NCBI RefSeq assembly: GCF_900100945.1
Contig: NZ_FNCG01000009.1
Span: 1 to 64,000, forward strand
Direction: 5' to 3'
Length of the DNA stretch: 64,000 nt
Source of the DNA: Mucilaginibacter gossypii
Lineage (GTDB): Bacteria; Bacteroidota; Bacteroidia; Sphingobacteriales; Sphingobacteriaceae
Shown here piece by piece: positions 27,602 to 37,249 of the stretch (within the stretch, counting starts at the first letter, position 1; the number at the start of each line of letters is the position of its first letter). Under the pieces are notes generated by a model, which saw only the letters and a program-made list of their open reading frames with translations, was not told the DNA's origin and ran no database searches. Position numbers and translations under genes: made by a program.

Positions 27602-28576
27602 ATGCGTAAGAATTTTACATATTGGATAGCAGTAACGCTGCTGCTGACGATAGCAACCTTCAGTTGCAATAAAATAAAAACAGGGTTTATAAGCGACAAC
27701 ATCTACTATAATGTCAATCCGTTTACTGTTGCACAAGGAATTACAACCGTGTCTGCCGGCTTGGTGATTGATGGTTCCACGACACCCGTCAATGTAAAAT
27801 TGCTGGCAGTCAAAGATATGGCAACAGGCGCTGACGCTTCTAAATATCTGCTAACAAAGGATACTGTGCGGGTATATAAAGGCAATGTTACTGCTGACGA
27901 CTCTACGATTGCATTGTTGAGTGCAAAACTTAAGGATAGTACACTAGCTCCATTTAGTATTAATCCGATAGGTGGACGCCTTCAGTTTACGCAAGCGTCC
28001 AAGTTTGTTCCTGTAGGGTCTTACAATATCGATTTACAGGTATCTAACGTCAGAGGAACACGGATATTAACGAACGCCTGCAAAATAAACGTAGTAGGCA
28101 GCATACCGGATACGGTAAGTTACAAAGCATATAACCATTCTGACGCAACGTATACTAACTTCGTGGGTTTCTCGGCTTCGTTATTAGATATTAAAGTTAC
28201 CTATAAGCCGGACGGTCCGGACAAAATCATTTATGTATGGAAAGATAAAAATGGCAAACCTTGGAACCCGGCCAACGGGGAAGTTATCGGACGGCCTGGA
28301 AGACCGAATTTTTCGGACTTCGACCCCTATTATCCAGTGGTGAAAACAGATACCTCATTAGAATACAAGTATCCAGGCGGTGTTCCAGTTTTCCCGGTTT
28401 TTACCACTTCAAAAAACTATCCCGGTTTTGTCGGTGGACCTTATTATTACAGTATTGTTGGAAAGCATACTGATGTTGCAATGGCTGTTAATACGACTTT
28501 AACTGTAGGTTTTTTTCTGACAAAGGGAACTTTTGTTGTTACAACTACGGTAACAGACGTGACCAGAGTCCCTTAA
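27602..28576 (+). CDS. DUF5007-like lipoprotein of a SusCD locus
   Basis: 324 residues, lipoprotein signal ending ATFSC (Cys22). All-beta mature part with an Ig-like N-terminal half (VSAGLVIDGSTTPVNVKLLA, VGSYNIDLQVSN) and a C-terminal Gly/Pro/Tyr-rich half (GRPGRPNFSDFDPYYP). This matches my recollection of the DUF5007 group encoded after SusCD-fasciclin genes; I am not certain of the number. Probably a surface glycan- or ligand-binding protein. Last gene of the operon, followed by a strong terminator. Confidence 0.65.
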   Translation: MRKNFTYWIAVTLLLTIATFSCNKIKTGFISDNIYYNVNPFTVAQGITTVSAGLVIDGSTTPVNVKLLAVKDMATGADASKYLLTKDTVRVYKGNVTADDSTIALLSAKLKDSTLAPFSINPIGGRLQFTQASKFVPVGSYNIDLQVSNVRGTRILTNACKINVVGSIPDTVSYKAYNHSDATYTNFVGFSASLLDIKVTYKPDGPDKIIYVWKDKNGKPWNPANGEVIGRPGRPNFSDFDPYYPVVKTDTSLEYKYPGGVPVFPVFTTSKNYPGFVGGPYYYSIVGKHTDVAMAVNTTLTVGFFLTKGTFVVTTTVTDVTRVP

Positions 28577-28695
28577 GGTCATTTTCCGGCTGTATTCGTT
28601 ATCTCGTAAAGTGCAATCAACTTAGCCTTTAATTTTTATCAATTTGCGCAAGACAGTTCCTTGAGGTTCCTTTCAGGGAAGACCTTAAAAAAAGA

Positions 28696-28750
28696 CTATC
28701 TGTTGATCGGTGCAGGCATGCACTGATCAACAGATAGTGAATTTTTTCTT
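28696..28750 (+). terminator. Intrinsic terminator of the SusCD operon
   Basis: CTATCTGTTGATC (28696-28708) pairs exactly with GATCAACAGATAG (28725-28737), with an inner TGCA/TGCA pair, and is followed closely by TTTTTTC. Confidence 0.85.
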
Positions 28751-29109
28751 CTAATTGTGGCTTTTCCGCAATTTCGCAGCTTTTTGAGCATTTGCCCAAT
28801 AATAATCGGGATACGAAAGACTGGATTTGCTTTATTAATTAACCTGATGTAATATGAAAATAACTGTTACGCTTATCTGTAACCATCAAAGTTTGTACTT
28901 TTCGCAAATACTGTCGAGTATGGTAAAAAAATCGGGCAGGCTTTCAATATATATAGCAAATTTGCAGCAAATAGATGTCGAGCATCCTGTAAAGCGATTT
29001 TGATCTGTAACATTGTATTTAAATAGAAGTCAAATTATTAATAACACCCTATTGATAGTTATCGCGTACTTACATTGGTTAACTTATCTACTGTAGCTAC
29101 ATCTCATTA
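28751..29109. other. Intergenic, nothing recognised
   Basis: No coding frame, hairpin or repeat that I can support. Confidence 0.5.
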
Positions 29110-29400
29110 ATGAATCAAAATTCCCAGAATCCCACAGTAGAAATAGCCTCCGGTTTGACATTGATGACCGTGTTTACACTTATCTGGACAGGTATAGCTA
29201 TTATGGATTTGACGGATCGCCATACAAGTGACTCTTAGGAATATTCCTGATAGTGTGTATTTGTTTTAGTTATTACGCTTTTCGTATCCGGAAAAACAGC
29301 AGAGATATACCATTCTCCGATGTTTCCACTAACCAGGAAGAAGAAAAGAAAAAAGATAAATGGTTTATCATCATTTGCGCAGGAGAAGGTACCGGGTGAT
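29110..29400 (+). pseudogene. Small membrane protein, frameshifted and truncated
   Basis: The frame opens at 29110 with MNQNSQNPTVEIASG and a first TM helix (LTLMTVFTLIWTGIAIM), then stops at TAG 29236. The next frame continues smoothly with LLGIFLIVCICFSYYAFRIR, a charged linker EEEKKKDKW and the beginning of another helix (FIIICAGEG) before a stop. Read together it is the start of a multi-TM Bacteroidota membrane protein of unknown role. The rest is missing: the sequence passes directly into a quinone reductase remnant, so a deletion joined the two. Confidence 0.5.
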
Positions 29401-29850
29401 ACGGTACTGGTAGAAGGAGCTACAGGCGGTCTCGGTTCTTCCAGTGTGCAGCTCGCTAAGTTGTACGGTGTATCTAAAGTGCTCGGCGCAGCCAGTACGC
29501 CTGAAAAAAGAGCGATCGCGGAGAGCCTTGGCGCTGATGCGACGGTGGATTATACGCAAAGCGACTGGCCGGAACAGGTGAAGCAGCTGACAGATGGCAA
29601 AGGTCTATATATCATACTGTAAACAGTTGGTGGAACGGTCGCTCAGCAGGCATTATCTGCGCTCGCAGATTTCGGGCGGATGATCTTCTTCGGATAGGCG
29701 AGTGGTGAGAACACCGCGATCGATCTCTGGAAGCTTACAGTTCCTAATCAAACGATCACCGGCCTATACATCATGCCTTTCATCGAGATGCCCGGATTTG
29801 CGATGGAAAGCTTGACAGAGTTGCCCCGCCTGATCCTCTGGATGGCATGT
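29375..29850 (+). pseudogene. NADPH:quinone reductase (MDR), C-terminal half remnant
   Basis: One frame encodes the cofactor-binding part of a zinc-independent MDR quinone reductase: VPGDTVLVEGATGGLGSSSV (Rossmann glycine motif), AIAESLGADATVDYTQSDW, VGGTVAQQALSALADFGRM and ASGENTAIDLWKLTVPNQTI. Two in-frame stops interrupt it (TAA at about 29620, TAG at about 29695), and the N-terminal catalytic domain is absent. It is therefore dead. Confidence 0.75.
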
Positions 29851-29922
29851 AAAATAATTTATACAAAAACTGATAAACACCGATTACTGCATTGTAATTT
29901 AACATTATTTGTAAAATAACTT

Positions 29923-30266
29923 ATAAAAAAACGGAATAAGTTATACTCCTGCACCGTAAGTGTAGCTATGGACCTAGTCGGCGGAAAGTGGTCATCCTGT
30001 ATCATTTAAAAGATTGGAGTAAGCGCTATGGCGAACTGAGAAAAGAAATGCCTGGCATTACTGAAATGACCTTGAGTTTGCAATTAAAACAATTAGAAGA
30101 ATGCGGATTAATTGCAAGGCAGGTTTATGGTGAAAAGCCGCCTGTTAAAGTTGTATACAGCTTAAATAATTTTGGAAAATCCTTTACACCGGTACTCGAT
30201 GCCATTCTTAACTGGGGGAATGAAATTGCTGTTCAAAAGGGCAAGTACGTAAAAAGCATCACTTAA
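29923..30266 (+). pseudogene. HxlR-family regulator, frameshifted
   Basis: Two frames combine to a HxlR-type winged helix: SCTVSVAMDLVGGKW, then VVILYHLKDWSKRYGELRK, ITEMTLSLQLKQLEECGLI and PPVKVVYSLNNFGKSF. The usual GGKWK[V]VIL junction is broken. The DNA reads GGAAAGTGGTCATC where a 7-nt longer GGAAAGTGGAAAGTGG would restore the frame, so loss of one copy of a short direct repeat is the likely cause. The expected start codon is ATA. A GTG at 29988 could still give a truncated 92-residue protein lacking the first helix. Confidence 0.6.
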
Positions 30267-30517
30267 AAAAATTTTAAGTATAGGTCCTCCAAGCTGTCAA
30301 AAACCTATCTGATTAATGCAAAATGCGAAGCCCGGAAACCCTATATCTACAAACATTAGCCTAATATCATACTCAGCCATAACCATCTTTTTAAATAGAC
30401 TTGTGGCTGATTATGTGTTTTTATAATTAGCCACAAGTATTTATATTTGCATAGTTGTGGCTGATTATAAAGAATACGATTTGCTCACAAGCATGGAAAA
30501 TCAAAGTTAAAATAGAA

Positions 30518-31956
30518 GTGAAAGAAGTTATCGGTCGTATAGAAGAACAGCTTATACTCGGGCAGGCTTTGCAATCTAATGAAGCTGAATTGATAGCTAT
30601 ATTTGGCAGAAGGCGAGTTGGCAAAACCTATCTGATCCGAAAATCCTTTCAAAAACATATTATTTTTGAAATTTCTGGTGTCCATAATGCAACATTAAAA
30701 GATCAGCTGATAAATTTTAGCAACACATTGGCTGAAAGGATGCAATTACCTATCCCTCCAGCTATTCCAAGTAACTGGACACAGGCTTTTCAAATGCTTA
30801 AAAACTATGCAGAGCCGCTATTAAAGAAAAACAAATGTGTTATTTTCCTGGATGAGTTCCCCTGGTTAAGCTCGGCCAAATCTGGCTTTTTACCTGCGTT
30901 TGAGTTTTTTTGGAACTCATGGGGAACAAAACAAAACAAAACAACCTGGTTCTTACCATTTGTGGATCAGCAGCATCATGGATGATCCAAAAAGTAGTAA
31001 ACAATAAAGGCGGCCTACATAACAGGATTACAAAGAAACTACGGTTACTTCCATTTACACTTGCTGAAACAAATGAATATTTGCGACACAACAATATAAA
31101 TCTGGACCATTATCAAATTGCACAGCTATATATGGCTATGGGGGGCATCCCACAATATTTGAAAGAAATTTCTCCGGGACAAAGCGCAGCTCAGAATATA
31201 GACCGGATTTGTTTTACAAAAGATGGCATTTTGCAAAATGAGTTTAATAATCTGTACCAATCGCTATTTGCCCAAGCAGATAAACATGTTTCTATTGTAA
31301 GGGCGCTTGCCAATAAACCATCAGGTTTAACACGCAAGGAAATTATCGCAGAATGTGGTTTATCTACAGGTGGAACGGTTACCTTGCTATTGGAGGAACT
31401 AACAGAATCGGGCTTTATTTCCGCTTATCTGCCATTTGAAAAAAACGTACGCGACAGCATTTATAAATTATCGGATGAATATTCAAGATTCTATCTTAAA
31501 TTCATAGAAAACAGCCGTGCAACTGGTGCTGGAACCTGGATAAAGCTTTCTACAAGTTCTTCATGGCGAAGTTGGAGTGGTACAGCTTTTGAAAGCGTTT
31601 GCTTAAAGCACATAAAAGAAATTAAAGCGGCGTTGGGGATCGCCGGGGTTTATACCGAAGAGTCGGCATGGCGATATGTTCCGGGGAAAGGCCAGCCAGG
31701 CGCACAAATTGATTTACTGTTTGATAGTCAGGATTTCTGTATCAGTATTTGTGAAATGAAATTCTCAAACTCAGTTTTCACAATAGATAAGGCTTATGCG
31801 GCAGATTTGGTGCATAAAAAAGATGTGTTTAAAAACAAGACTAAAACCGCCAAAACATTATTTATTGTCATGGTTACGACCTTTGGCACACAAGACAATA
31901 GCTTCAAAATAGGACTTGTACAAAATGATATCAAACTAGAAAGTCTGTTTAATTGA
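30518..31956 (+). pseudogene. AAA-family ATPase with DUF234-type C-terminus, split by a repeat-unit frameshift
   Basis: The first frame (from a GTG at 30518 or an ATG at 30455, to 30985) has the start motif EVIGRIEEQLIL, Walker A FGRRRVGKTYL and Walker B KCVIFLDEFPWL. The second frame (30910-31956) supplies sensor LVLTICGSAASWM, the winged-helix part (LTRKEIIAECGLSTGGTVT) and the nuclease-like DUF234 region (QIDLLF, ISICEMKFS). Joined they give about 475 residues, the usual family length. The break is a run of four AACAA units (30925-30944); three units would give an intact frame. Related proteins are of unknown function, some suspected in defence or toxin-antitoxin roles. Confidence 0.75.
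30925..30944 (+). repeat. (AACAA)4 pentanucleotide tandem repeat inside the ATPase gene
   Basis: Four exact AACAA copies between GGGG and CCTGG. Gain or loss of one 5-bp unit changes the reading frame: three copies give WGTKQNNLV in frame, the four present shift it. Slipped-strand change here would switch the gene on or off. Confidence 0.8.
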
Positions 31957-32520
31957 TATAATTCCTAAATCGCGCCAAAACTGATTTTTTTATGATTTGG
32001 TAATATTGAAAGCCTTATCCATAGTTAATTTACCTAAGCAGTTACAAAAACATCAGGATACATAATTGAATTTTCCTTAACAGTAACTGTCGGGTCGCTA
32101 TATTTTTGAAAAGCCCGCTAATTTAGGCAAGACAATAACTTATGCAAAAAATGCACAACATCAATAGGCATTTCTATAACAGAAAAAATGCGATTGCTGT
32201 TGTATTGAACCACCGAGAATTCCTCGGGGGCTGCTCCTAAGATATAAAAAATTAGACTTTAATCCTTATGACAACTATTATCCCATTCTTGTCTTTTATT
32301 TCATTATTTCATATCAGGTGTTCGCAATGAGTGTATAAAATAAGTTATTAGGAATATGAAAAGCCCATAAAAACTTTTTTACTATCTTCGTAACACAATC
32401 GGCAAAGGTCGATTATGTGTTTATTGAACGATTCATTAGCTTAAACACCACCTTACAAGTCAATAAAAATCAAGGACTTACATACACTGTTCGATTTCCA
32501 CTCTGAGTACTTGAAAATCA
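31957..32520. other. Intergenic, no gene seen
   Basis: AT-rich, no recognisable coding frame. A weak inverted repeat (ACACAATCG / CGATTATGTG, about 32394-32420) is present. Confidence 0.45.
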
Positions 32521-32554
32521 AGCGATTAGATGAAAGACAGTAATCGCTTTTTTG
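32521..32554 (+). terminator. Hairpin terminator
   Basis: AAGCGATTA (32521-32529) and TAATCGCTT (32542-32550) form a perfect 9-bp stem followed by TTTT. No gene is obvious upstream on the plus strand, so it may end an unrecognised transcript or be left from a lost gene. Confidence 0.6.
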
Positions 32555-32604
32555 TTTTCTGAAATTTCTGGTGAAACAATAGTGAAACAGTTAGTGGGTC
32601 ATGA

Positions 32605-33024
32605 GGAAAAGTTAATGTTTCACAGGTAACGAAAACCTACGCTTTCGATCACGAATACTCACTCCTCTCATTATCACAATCACTACTACCTGAAGCAATC
32701 ATTATTCTAGAAAAATATAAGAAAAACCCAAAATGCCTAAATACAGGACTGGCCCCTCCTATGTTGAGTAATCAGAAAATGAACTCCTATTTGAAAGAGA
32801 TTGCAGGAATAGTGGGTATCAACAAAGAGTTGACCTTTCACATCGCCAGACATACATTCGCTACAACAATAACATTGAATCATGGTGTACCTATAGAAAC
32901 TGTATCAAAATTGCTTGGTCATACCAATATTAAACAAACACAACATTATGCAAAACTGATAGATAAAAAAGTGAGCGCGGATATGCGCGAACTTACATTT
33001 AGAAAAGATATTATCAGCAATTAA
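32605..33024 (+). pseudogene. Tyrosine recombinase, C-terminal fragment
   Basis: An open frame of about 139 codons after an in-frame TGA, lacking a start and the N-terminal SAM-like domain. It keeps the catalytic C-terminus: SLLPEAIIILEKYKKNPKCL, then LTFHIARHTFATT (His and second Arg), KLLGHTNIKQTQHYAKL (His and the nucleophile Tyr). The first catalytic Arg region is missing. It resembles integrases of Bacteroidota genomic islands and conjugative transposons. An internal ATG at 32761 could make an 87-residue product, unlikely to be active. Confidence 0.75.
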
Positions 33025-33029
33025 TTAAG

Positions 33030-34613
33030 TTACAAGTCTTTTATTGTTTCCCAGTCAACTACGCCGGTCTTATTTGCCCAGGCCAGATATGCTTTCTCCA
33101 GTTCGATTACCTTTGCGGGACATTTTTTAGCCAGGTCTTTCGTTTCAGAACGGTCTGCTTCGATATCGTAGAGTTCCCAGGGCTGTTTCGGTTCTGCAAC
33201 CAGCTTCCATTTGCCTTTTCGGATGGCGCGGCTGCCTTCGTGTTCCCAAAAAAGTGTGCGTTCCCCATTATTTGCCTTGCCTGTAAAAACTGGAATAAGG
33301 CTTCTACCTGCCAAAGGCGTAAGTTCCCGGTTTTTAAATTGAGCGGGATAAGTTACCCCGGCCAGCTGCAAACAGGTAGGCATCAGATCGACCAGATGCC
33401 CTACACTACTGCTGGTACTTCCCGCTTTAATATGCCCTGGATACCAAGCAATCATGGGCGTTGCTATCCCACCCTCGTGGGTGTTGCGCTTAAATAGTTT
33501 AAAAGGCGTGTTACTTACATTAGCCCAGGGAATCTCGTAACTATCGATAGAATTTACTGATCCGGGCTCACCGTTCTTCTGGATCACTGTTTTCAGGCTT
33601 CTTACCTCATCAGCACTTCCGCCATTGTCGGATGCGAAAAGGATGATGGTGTTTTTATCTTTCTCCAGTTGTTTAAGTTTGGCCATAATCTCGCCTATGC
33701 AGGCATCCATACGGTAAACCATGGCAGCATAAATAGCCATACGGGTATCCCATTTTTGTTTATCTTCTTCGGATAATGAATCCCATGCAGGCGCACGTTT
33801 ATCCCGGGGGGATAATGCCCAGCTCTTTTTAATGATACGAAGCGCCACCTGCTTTTCGTAACGCTGCTTGCGCAAGCAATCCCAACCTTTCAGGTATTGT
33901 CCTTTAAACTTAGCTATATCCTCCGGCAGCGCCTGGATTGGCCAGTGCGGGGCGTTGTAGGCCACATACATCAAAAAGGGCTTTTGCTCGTCTTTGATTT
34001 CTTCTAATGATTTGACAGCGAAATCTGTGATGCCTTGCGTTAGATATTTGGAAGTATCGTTCCGGGTAATCTCCTTATTGTTCAGCATAAAAGTGATTTT
34101 ACTGCCATCGTTATACAAAGGCGCCGAATTAAAATAACTGCTACCATTGTTCAGCATGGTGAACGACTTATTAAAACCACGATTATAGGCCAGCGCTGAT
34201 TTTTGCAAACCGACGTGCCATTTGCCCGATACAATGGTATTGTAGTCGGCCTGCTCTTTCAGTAATTCGGCAATGGTAGCGCTGTGATCGTTGAGGTACC
34301 CCTGATAGGCTGGCGAACATTTGTATTTCACCATATCGCCTATCCCTGCCTGATGGGGATATAGACCGGTTAAGAGGGCCGCGCGCGAGGGACAACATCG
34401 GCCTGCATTATAAAACTGGGTCATTTTCAAGCCCTCACGGGCAAGCCTGTCGATATTGGGTGTGCTGATCTCCGAACCGAAGCAGCTGATATCAGAAAAA
34501 CCCATATCGTCGGCCAGGATGACCACGATATTGGGCTTTTGTTTAGGAGCCTGCCCCAATACAGGCCCCGTGCAACATATGGAGATGATTATATAGCCGA
34601 TTTGTTTGAGCAT
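33030..34613 (-). CDS. Sulfatase, CxPSR type
   Basis: A 527-residue exported type I sulfatase (signal ending GPVLG, then Gln). It has the metal-binding start PNIVVILADDMGF (Asp35, Asp36), the formylglycine motif CCPSRAALLTG (Cys73 the residue to be oxidised), the KWHVGL segment and the ASDNGG metal site. It hydrolyses sulfate esters in the periplasm; the ester cannot be named. It is the last gene of the long sulfatase operon, 6 nt after the rhodanese-thioredoxin gene. Its motif (Pro-Ser) differs from the two Pro-Thr sulfatases upstream, suggesting a different substrate group. Confidence 0.93.
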   Translation of the reverse strand: MLKQIGYIIISICCTGPVLGQAPKQKPNIVVILADDMGFSDISCFGSEISTPNIDRLAREGLKMTQFYNAGRCCPSRAALLTGLYPHQAGIGDMVKYKCSPAYQGYLNDHSATIAELLKEQADYNTIVSGKWHVGLQKSALAYNRGFNKSFTMLNNGSSYFNSAPLYNDGSKITFMLNNKEITRNDTSKYLTQGITDFAVKSLEEIKDEQKPFLMYVAYNAPHWPIQALPEDIAKFKGQYLKGWDCLRKQRYEKQVALRIIKKSWALSPRDKRAPAWDSLSEEDKQKWDTRMAIYAAMVYRMDACIGEIMAKLKQLEKDKNTIILFASDNGGSADEVRSLKTVIQKNGEPGSVNSIDSYEIPWANVSNTPFKLFKRNTHEGGIATPMIAWYPGHIKAGSTSSSVGHLVDLMPTCLQLAGVTYPAQFKNRELTPLAGRSLIPVFTGKANNGERTLFWEHEGSRAIRKGKWKLVAEPKQPWELYDIEADRSETKDLAKKCPAKVIELEKAYLAWANKTGVVDWETIKDL

Positions 34614-34619
34614 AAACGC

Positions 34620-35351
34620 TTATTTGTTATTTACCGCCAATGGACTTTTGGCCGTTTCGGTTGCAGCGATAACCTGTACAGCTGATGAAAAGCCCTGCTT
34701 TTTCCAAACCTGTTTACCGTTTTTATATAGCACTAAGGTTGGCAGCACATTTACTTTCAAATCTTTGGCCAGATTGGTATTATCATAAACCTCAATGCTG
34801 ATCACTTTTGGCGAAAAAGCTTTATTTGCTTTCAACGAATCCAGTACCGGCACCAGCTTTTTGCAGGCTCCGCAATACTTCGATCCGAAATCAACCAAAA
34901 CCTCCGGTGATGAGGCCACCAATTCATTAAACTGGCTTCTCGAAAGAGATACGCCTTTTTTAATGGTTGAGATGATAGGATAACCAGAGCCAATCCAGTT
35001 CGCCAAACCTCCTGGCAATTCTTCCACATCTTTAAAACCTTTAGCCCGTAACTCTCGCGAAAGTACCGTGCTGCGGCCATTGGCTATCGAGTATACAAAG
35101 GTTGGCTTCTGCTTATCCAAAGCATCTAATTTTTGCAGATAACCGGGTGCTTTGGCATCTACATTGATTGCCGCTTTAATATGGTTCTGCACAAATTCCT
35201 CGGCCGAACGGGCATCCAGTATCTGTGGTTCTTTTGCTTGTTTCAGCTTTGCAGCAAAGGCCTCGAGCGATAACAGCTTTGGCGATTGCGCTTTTACTCC
35301 GCCGGTAATGATCACCAGTAGCGCCAGTAAAACAACTTTTAAGTTTTTCAT
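34620..35351 (-). CDS. Exported rhodanese-like and thioredoxin fusion
   Basis: 243 residues with a signal peptide (LLALLVIITGGVKA). Residues about 25-125 form a rhodanese domain (PQILDARSAEEFVQNHIKAA, ELPGGLANWIGSGYPI), but the active-site loop reads FVYSIANGRS: Ser88 stands where the sulfur-carrying Cys should be. Residues about 133-235 form a thioredoxin domain with KYCGACKKLVP (Cys160, Cys163) and cis-Pro VLPTLVLYKNG. So it is a periplasmic thiol redox protein with a probably non-transferring rhodanese module. Encoded between two sulfatases with 2-6 nt spacing, it may keep sulfatase Cys residues reduced before formylglycine formation (inference). Confidence 0.88.
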   Translation of the reverse strand: MKNLKVVLLALLVIITGGVKAQSPKLLSLEAFAAKLKQAKEPQILDARSAEEFVQNHIKAAINVDAKAPGYLQKLDALDKQKPTFVYSIANGRSTVLSRELRAKGFKDVEELPGGLANWIGSGYPIISTIKKGVSLSRSQFNELVASSPEVLVDFGSKYCGACKKLVPVLDSLKANKAFSPKVISIEVYDNTNLAKDLKVNVLPTLVLYKNGKQVWKKQGFSSAVQVIAATETAKSPLAVNNK

Positions 35352-35353
35352 GG

Positions 35354-37231
35354 TTAATTATTGTTTTCGAGTTTGTGTATGCGTTTGTTGTTGATATCGT
35401 CCCTGTCGATAAAAGGATAAATATGGTTCTTTTTGGCCTCGGCATCGAACAGGTCTTTCAGTTCTTTCAGCTTTTCGGGATATTTTTTGGCGAGGTCGTT
35501 GCGCTCGTTAAAATCCTCGTTCAGGTTGTATAGTTTCCAAACGTCCTTATTATAGTTACGCTCTGGGATGATTTTTCCCTGCGGAAAATTGAGCAGGTCC
35601 ACGTTATCCGGGCGGTGCGCGGCTTCAGCTTTCCAACCATCTTTGTAGATCGACCTTGAAGTGAAAATATAGTAATACTGCTGCGTGTGCAATGTTTTTG
35701 CCTGCGCGTTATTGAATGAATTAATGAACGATTTGCCCTGCAAGGTATCCTGCTTAATACCTTTAACATACTCCGGCAATTTTAAACCGGCAGCTTCTAT
35801 AGTTGTTGGGAATACATCCGAAACGTGGCTGTATTGCGTGCGGATGCCGCCTTTTTCGGTGATAAGTTTAGGGTAATAAACAATAAGCGGGTTGCGGGTA
35901 CCACCTTCGGCATCGGCGTCAGATTTCCAGTATTTAAATGGCGTATTGGCGGCCTGCGCCCAGCCTAAAGGATAGTTAGTGCTGGCTTCGGGCGTGCCTA
36001 TGGTTTCATAATCGCTTTCGTTCTTTTTTATATAATCAGCCTCCGGCGTAGTTGCAGCTGAGTTTTTAGGATTGATCACACCATGAACCGTACCTTCTTT
36101 ACTGGCACCATTATCGCCTATCATTACAAAAACCAAAGTATTATCAAACTGCCCCGATGCTTTCAGATAGCTGATCAAACGGCCAACCTGGTTATCGATG
36201 TAGGTTAAATAACCTGCATAAACCTCCATAAAACGGGCGTAAAGCTTTTTCTGATCGGCAGGGAGGCTTTTCCATTCTTTAATGCGCTCGTTACGCTCGG
36301 GGAGCTTGGCATAAGCGGGGATATAGCCCGCTTTCTTTTGGTTTTCGAAAACTTTTTGGCGGTACACGTCCCAGCCTTCATCAAACTTGCCTTTGTACAG
36401 GTCGCTCCATTCGTGGCTTACCTGGTGCGGGGCGTGGGTTGCTCCGGGCGCGTAGTATAAAAAGAAAGGCTGATCGGGCGCGGCTTTGTGGGCGGCATCG
36501 ATATAGGCGATGGCCTTATCGGTGATCTGCTCGTTCAGGTTACGGCCATCGGGTTTAATATGGAAATTATCCTCCACCAAATGCGGCGGGTTATATTGAT
36601 CGGTAGCCGATTCGAGAAAGCCAAAATGGTGATCAAAACCTTTACCGGTCGGCCACCTGTCAAACGGACCAACGGCTGTGGTATCCTCATCTGGCGTTAC
36701 GCCCCACTTACCTACAGCGAAAGTGCTGTAACCGTTGGAGCGTAAAGCCTCGGCAATAGTCCCTTTATCCGGCGGGATCCGGCCATCATAACCCGGGAAA
36801 CCAGCAGCGGTTGAAGCATGGGCAAAATTGCCCATATGTACATAATGGTGGTTACGCCCGGTAAGCAAAGATGAACGTGTAGGCGCGCAAATACCTGCCG
36901 TATGGAAGTTGGTATAGCGCAGACCGTTATTGGCCAGCGTATCGAAATTTGGCGTACTGATCAATCCCCCAAAAGTTCCTGATGCGCCGAAGCCGACGTC
37001 ATCCAGCAGGATCCATACAACGTTTGGCGCACCTTTAGGCGCTTTAAGCGGTTTGTTCCACCACTCTTTTGATTCGGCGAAGGTTTTGCCCTCTACGCCC
37101 TTGTAATTGGCCGGGTCGATAGGCGCTATGTTGGCCGGCGTTACCTTCACCTGGGGCAACTGTGCAAAGGCCTGCCCGCTGAACGCGAGGACTAAGGCCG
37201 AGAGCGCGGCAATACGTTGATAAGTTTTCAT
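35354..37231 (-). CDS. Arylsulfatase-like sulfatase, CxPTR type (copy 1)
   Basis: 625 residues, signal ending GQAFA. Metal-binding PNVVWILLDDVGFG (Asp77, Asp78), formylglycine motif ICAPTRSSLLTG (Cys115), then GKWGVTPDEDT and MIGDNGASKEGT. The long 600+ residue form with a NHHYVHMGNF segment resembles Pseudomonas-type arylsulfatases more than short glycan sulfatases. It shares long identical stretches with the next gene, so the two are recent paralogues. Only 18 nt separate it from that gene. Confidence 0.93.
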   Translation of the reverse strand: MKTYQRIAALSALVLAFSGQAFAQLPQVKVTPANIAPIDPANYKGVEGKTFAESKEWWNKPLKAPKGAPNVVWILLDDVGFGASGTFGGLISTPNFDTLANNGLRYTNFHTAGICAPTRSSLLTGRNHHYVHMGNFAHASTAAGFPGYDGRIPPDKGTIAEALRSNGYSTFAVGKWGVTPDEDTTAVGPFDRWPTGKGFDHHFGFLESATDQYNPPHLVEDNFHIKPDGRNLNEQITDKAIAYIDAAHKAAPDQPFFLYYAPGATHAPHQVSHEWSDLYKGKFDEGWDVYRQKVFENQKKAGYIPAYAKLPERNERIKEWKSLPADQKKLYARFMEVYAGYLTYIDNQVGRLISYLKASGQFDNTLVFVMIGDNGASKEGTVHGVINPKNSAATTPEADYIKKNESDYETIGTPEASTNYPLGWAQAANTPFKYWKSDADAEGGTRNPLIVYYPKLITEKGGIRTQYSHVSDVFPTTIEAAGLKLPEYVKGIKQDTLQGKSFINSFNNAQAKTLHTQQYYYIFTSRSIYKDGWKAEAAHRPDNVDLLNFPQGKIIPERNYNKDVWKLYNLNEDFNERNDLAKKYPEKLKELKDLFDAEAKKNHIYPFIDRDDINNKRIHKLENNN

Positions 37232-37249
37232 AATAAAATGGCTTATTGG

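Noticed and set aside
32480..32520. A GTTCGATTT string resembling a tRNA T-loop near the integrase remnant, as a possible att site
   Set aside because: The flanking five bases cannot pair as a T-stem and no acceptor or anticodon arm is present.
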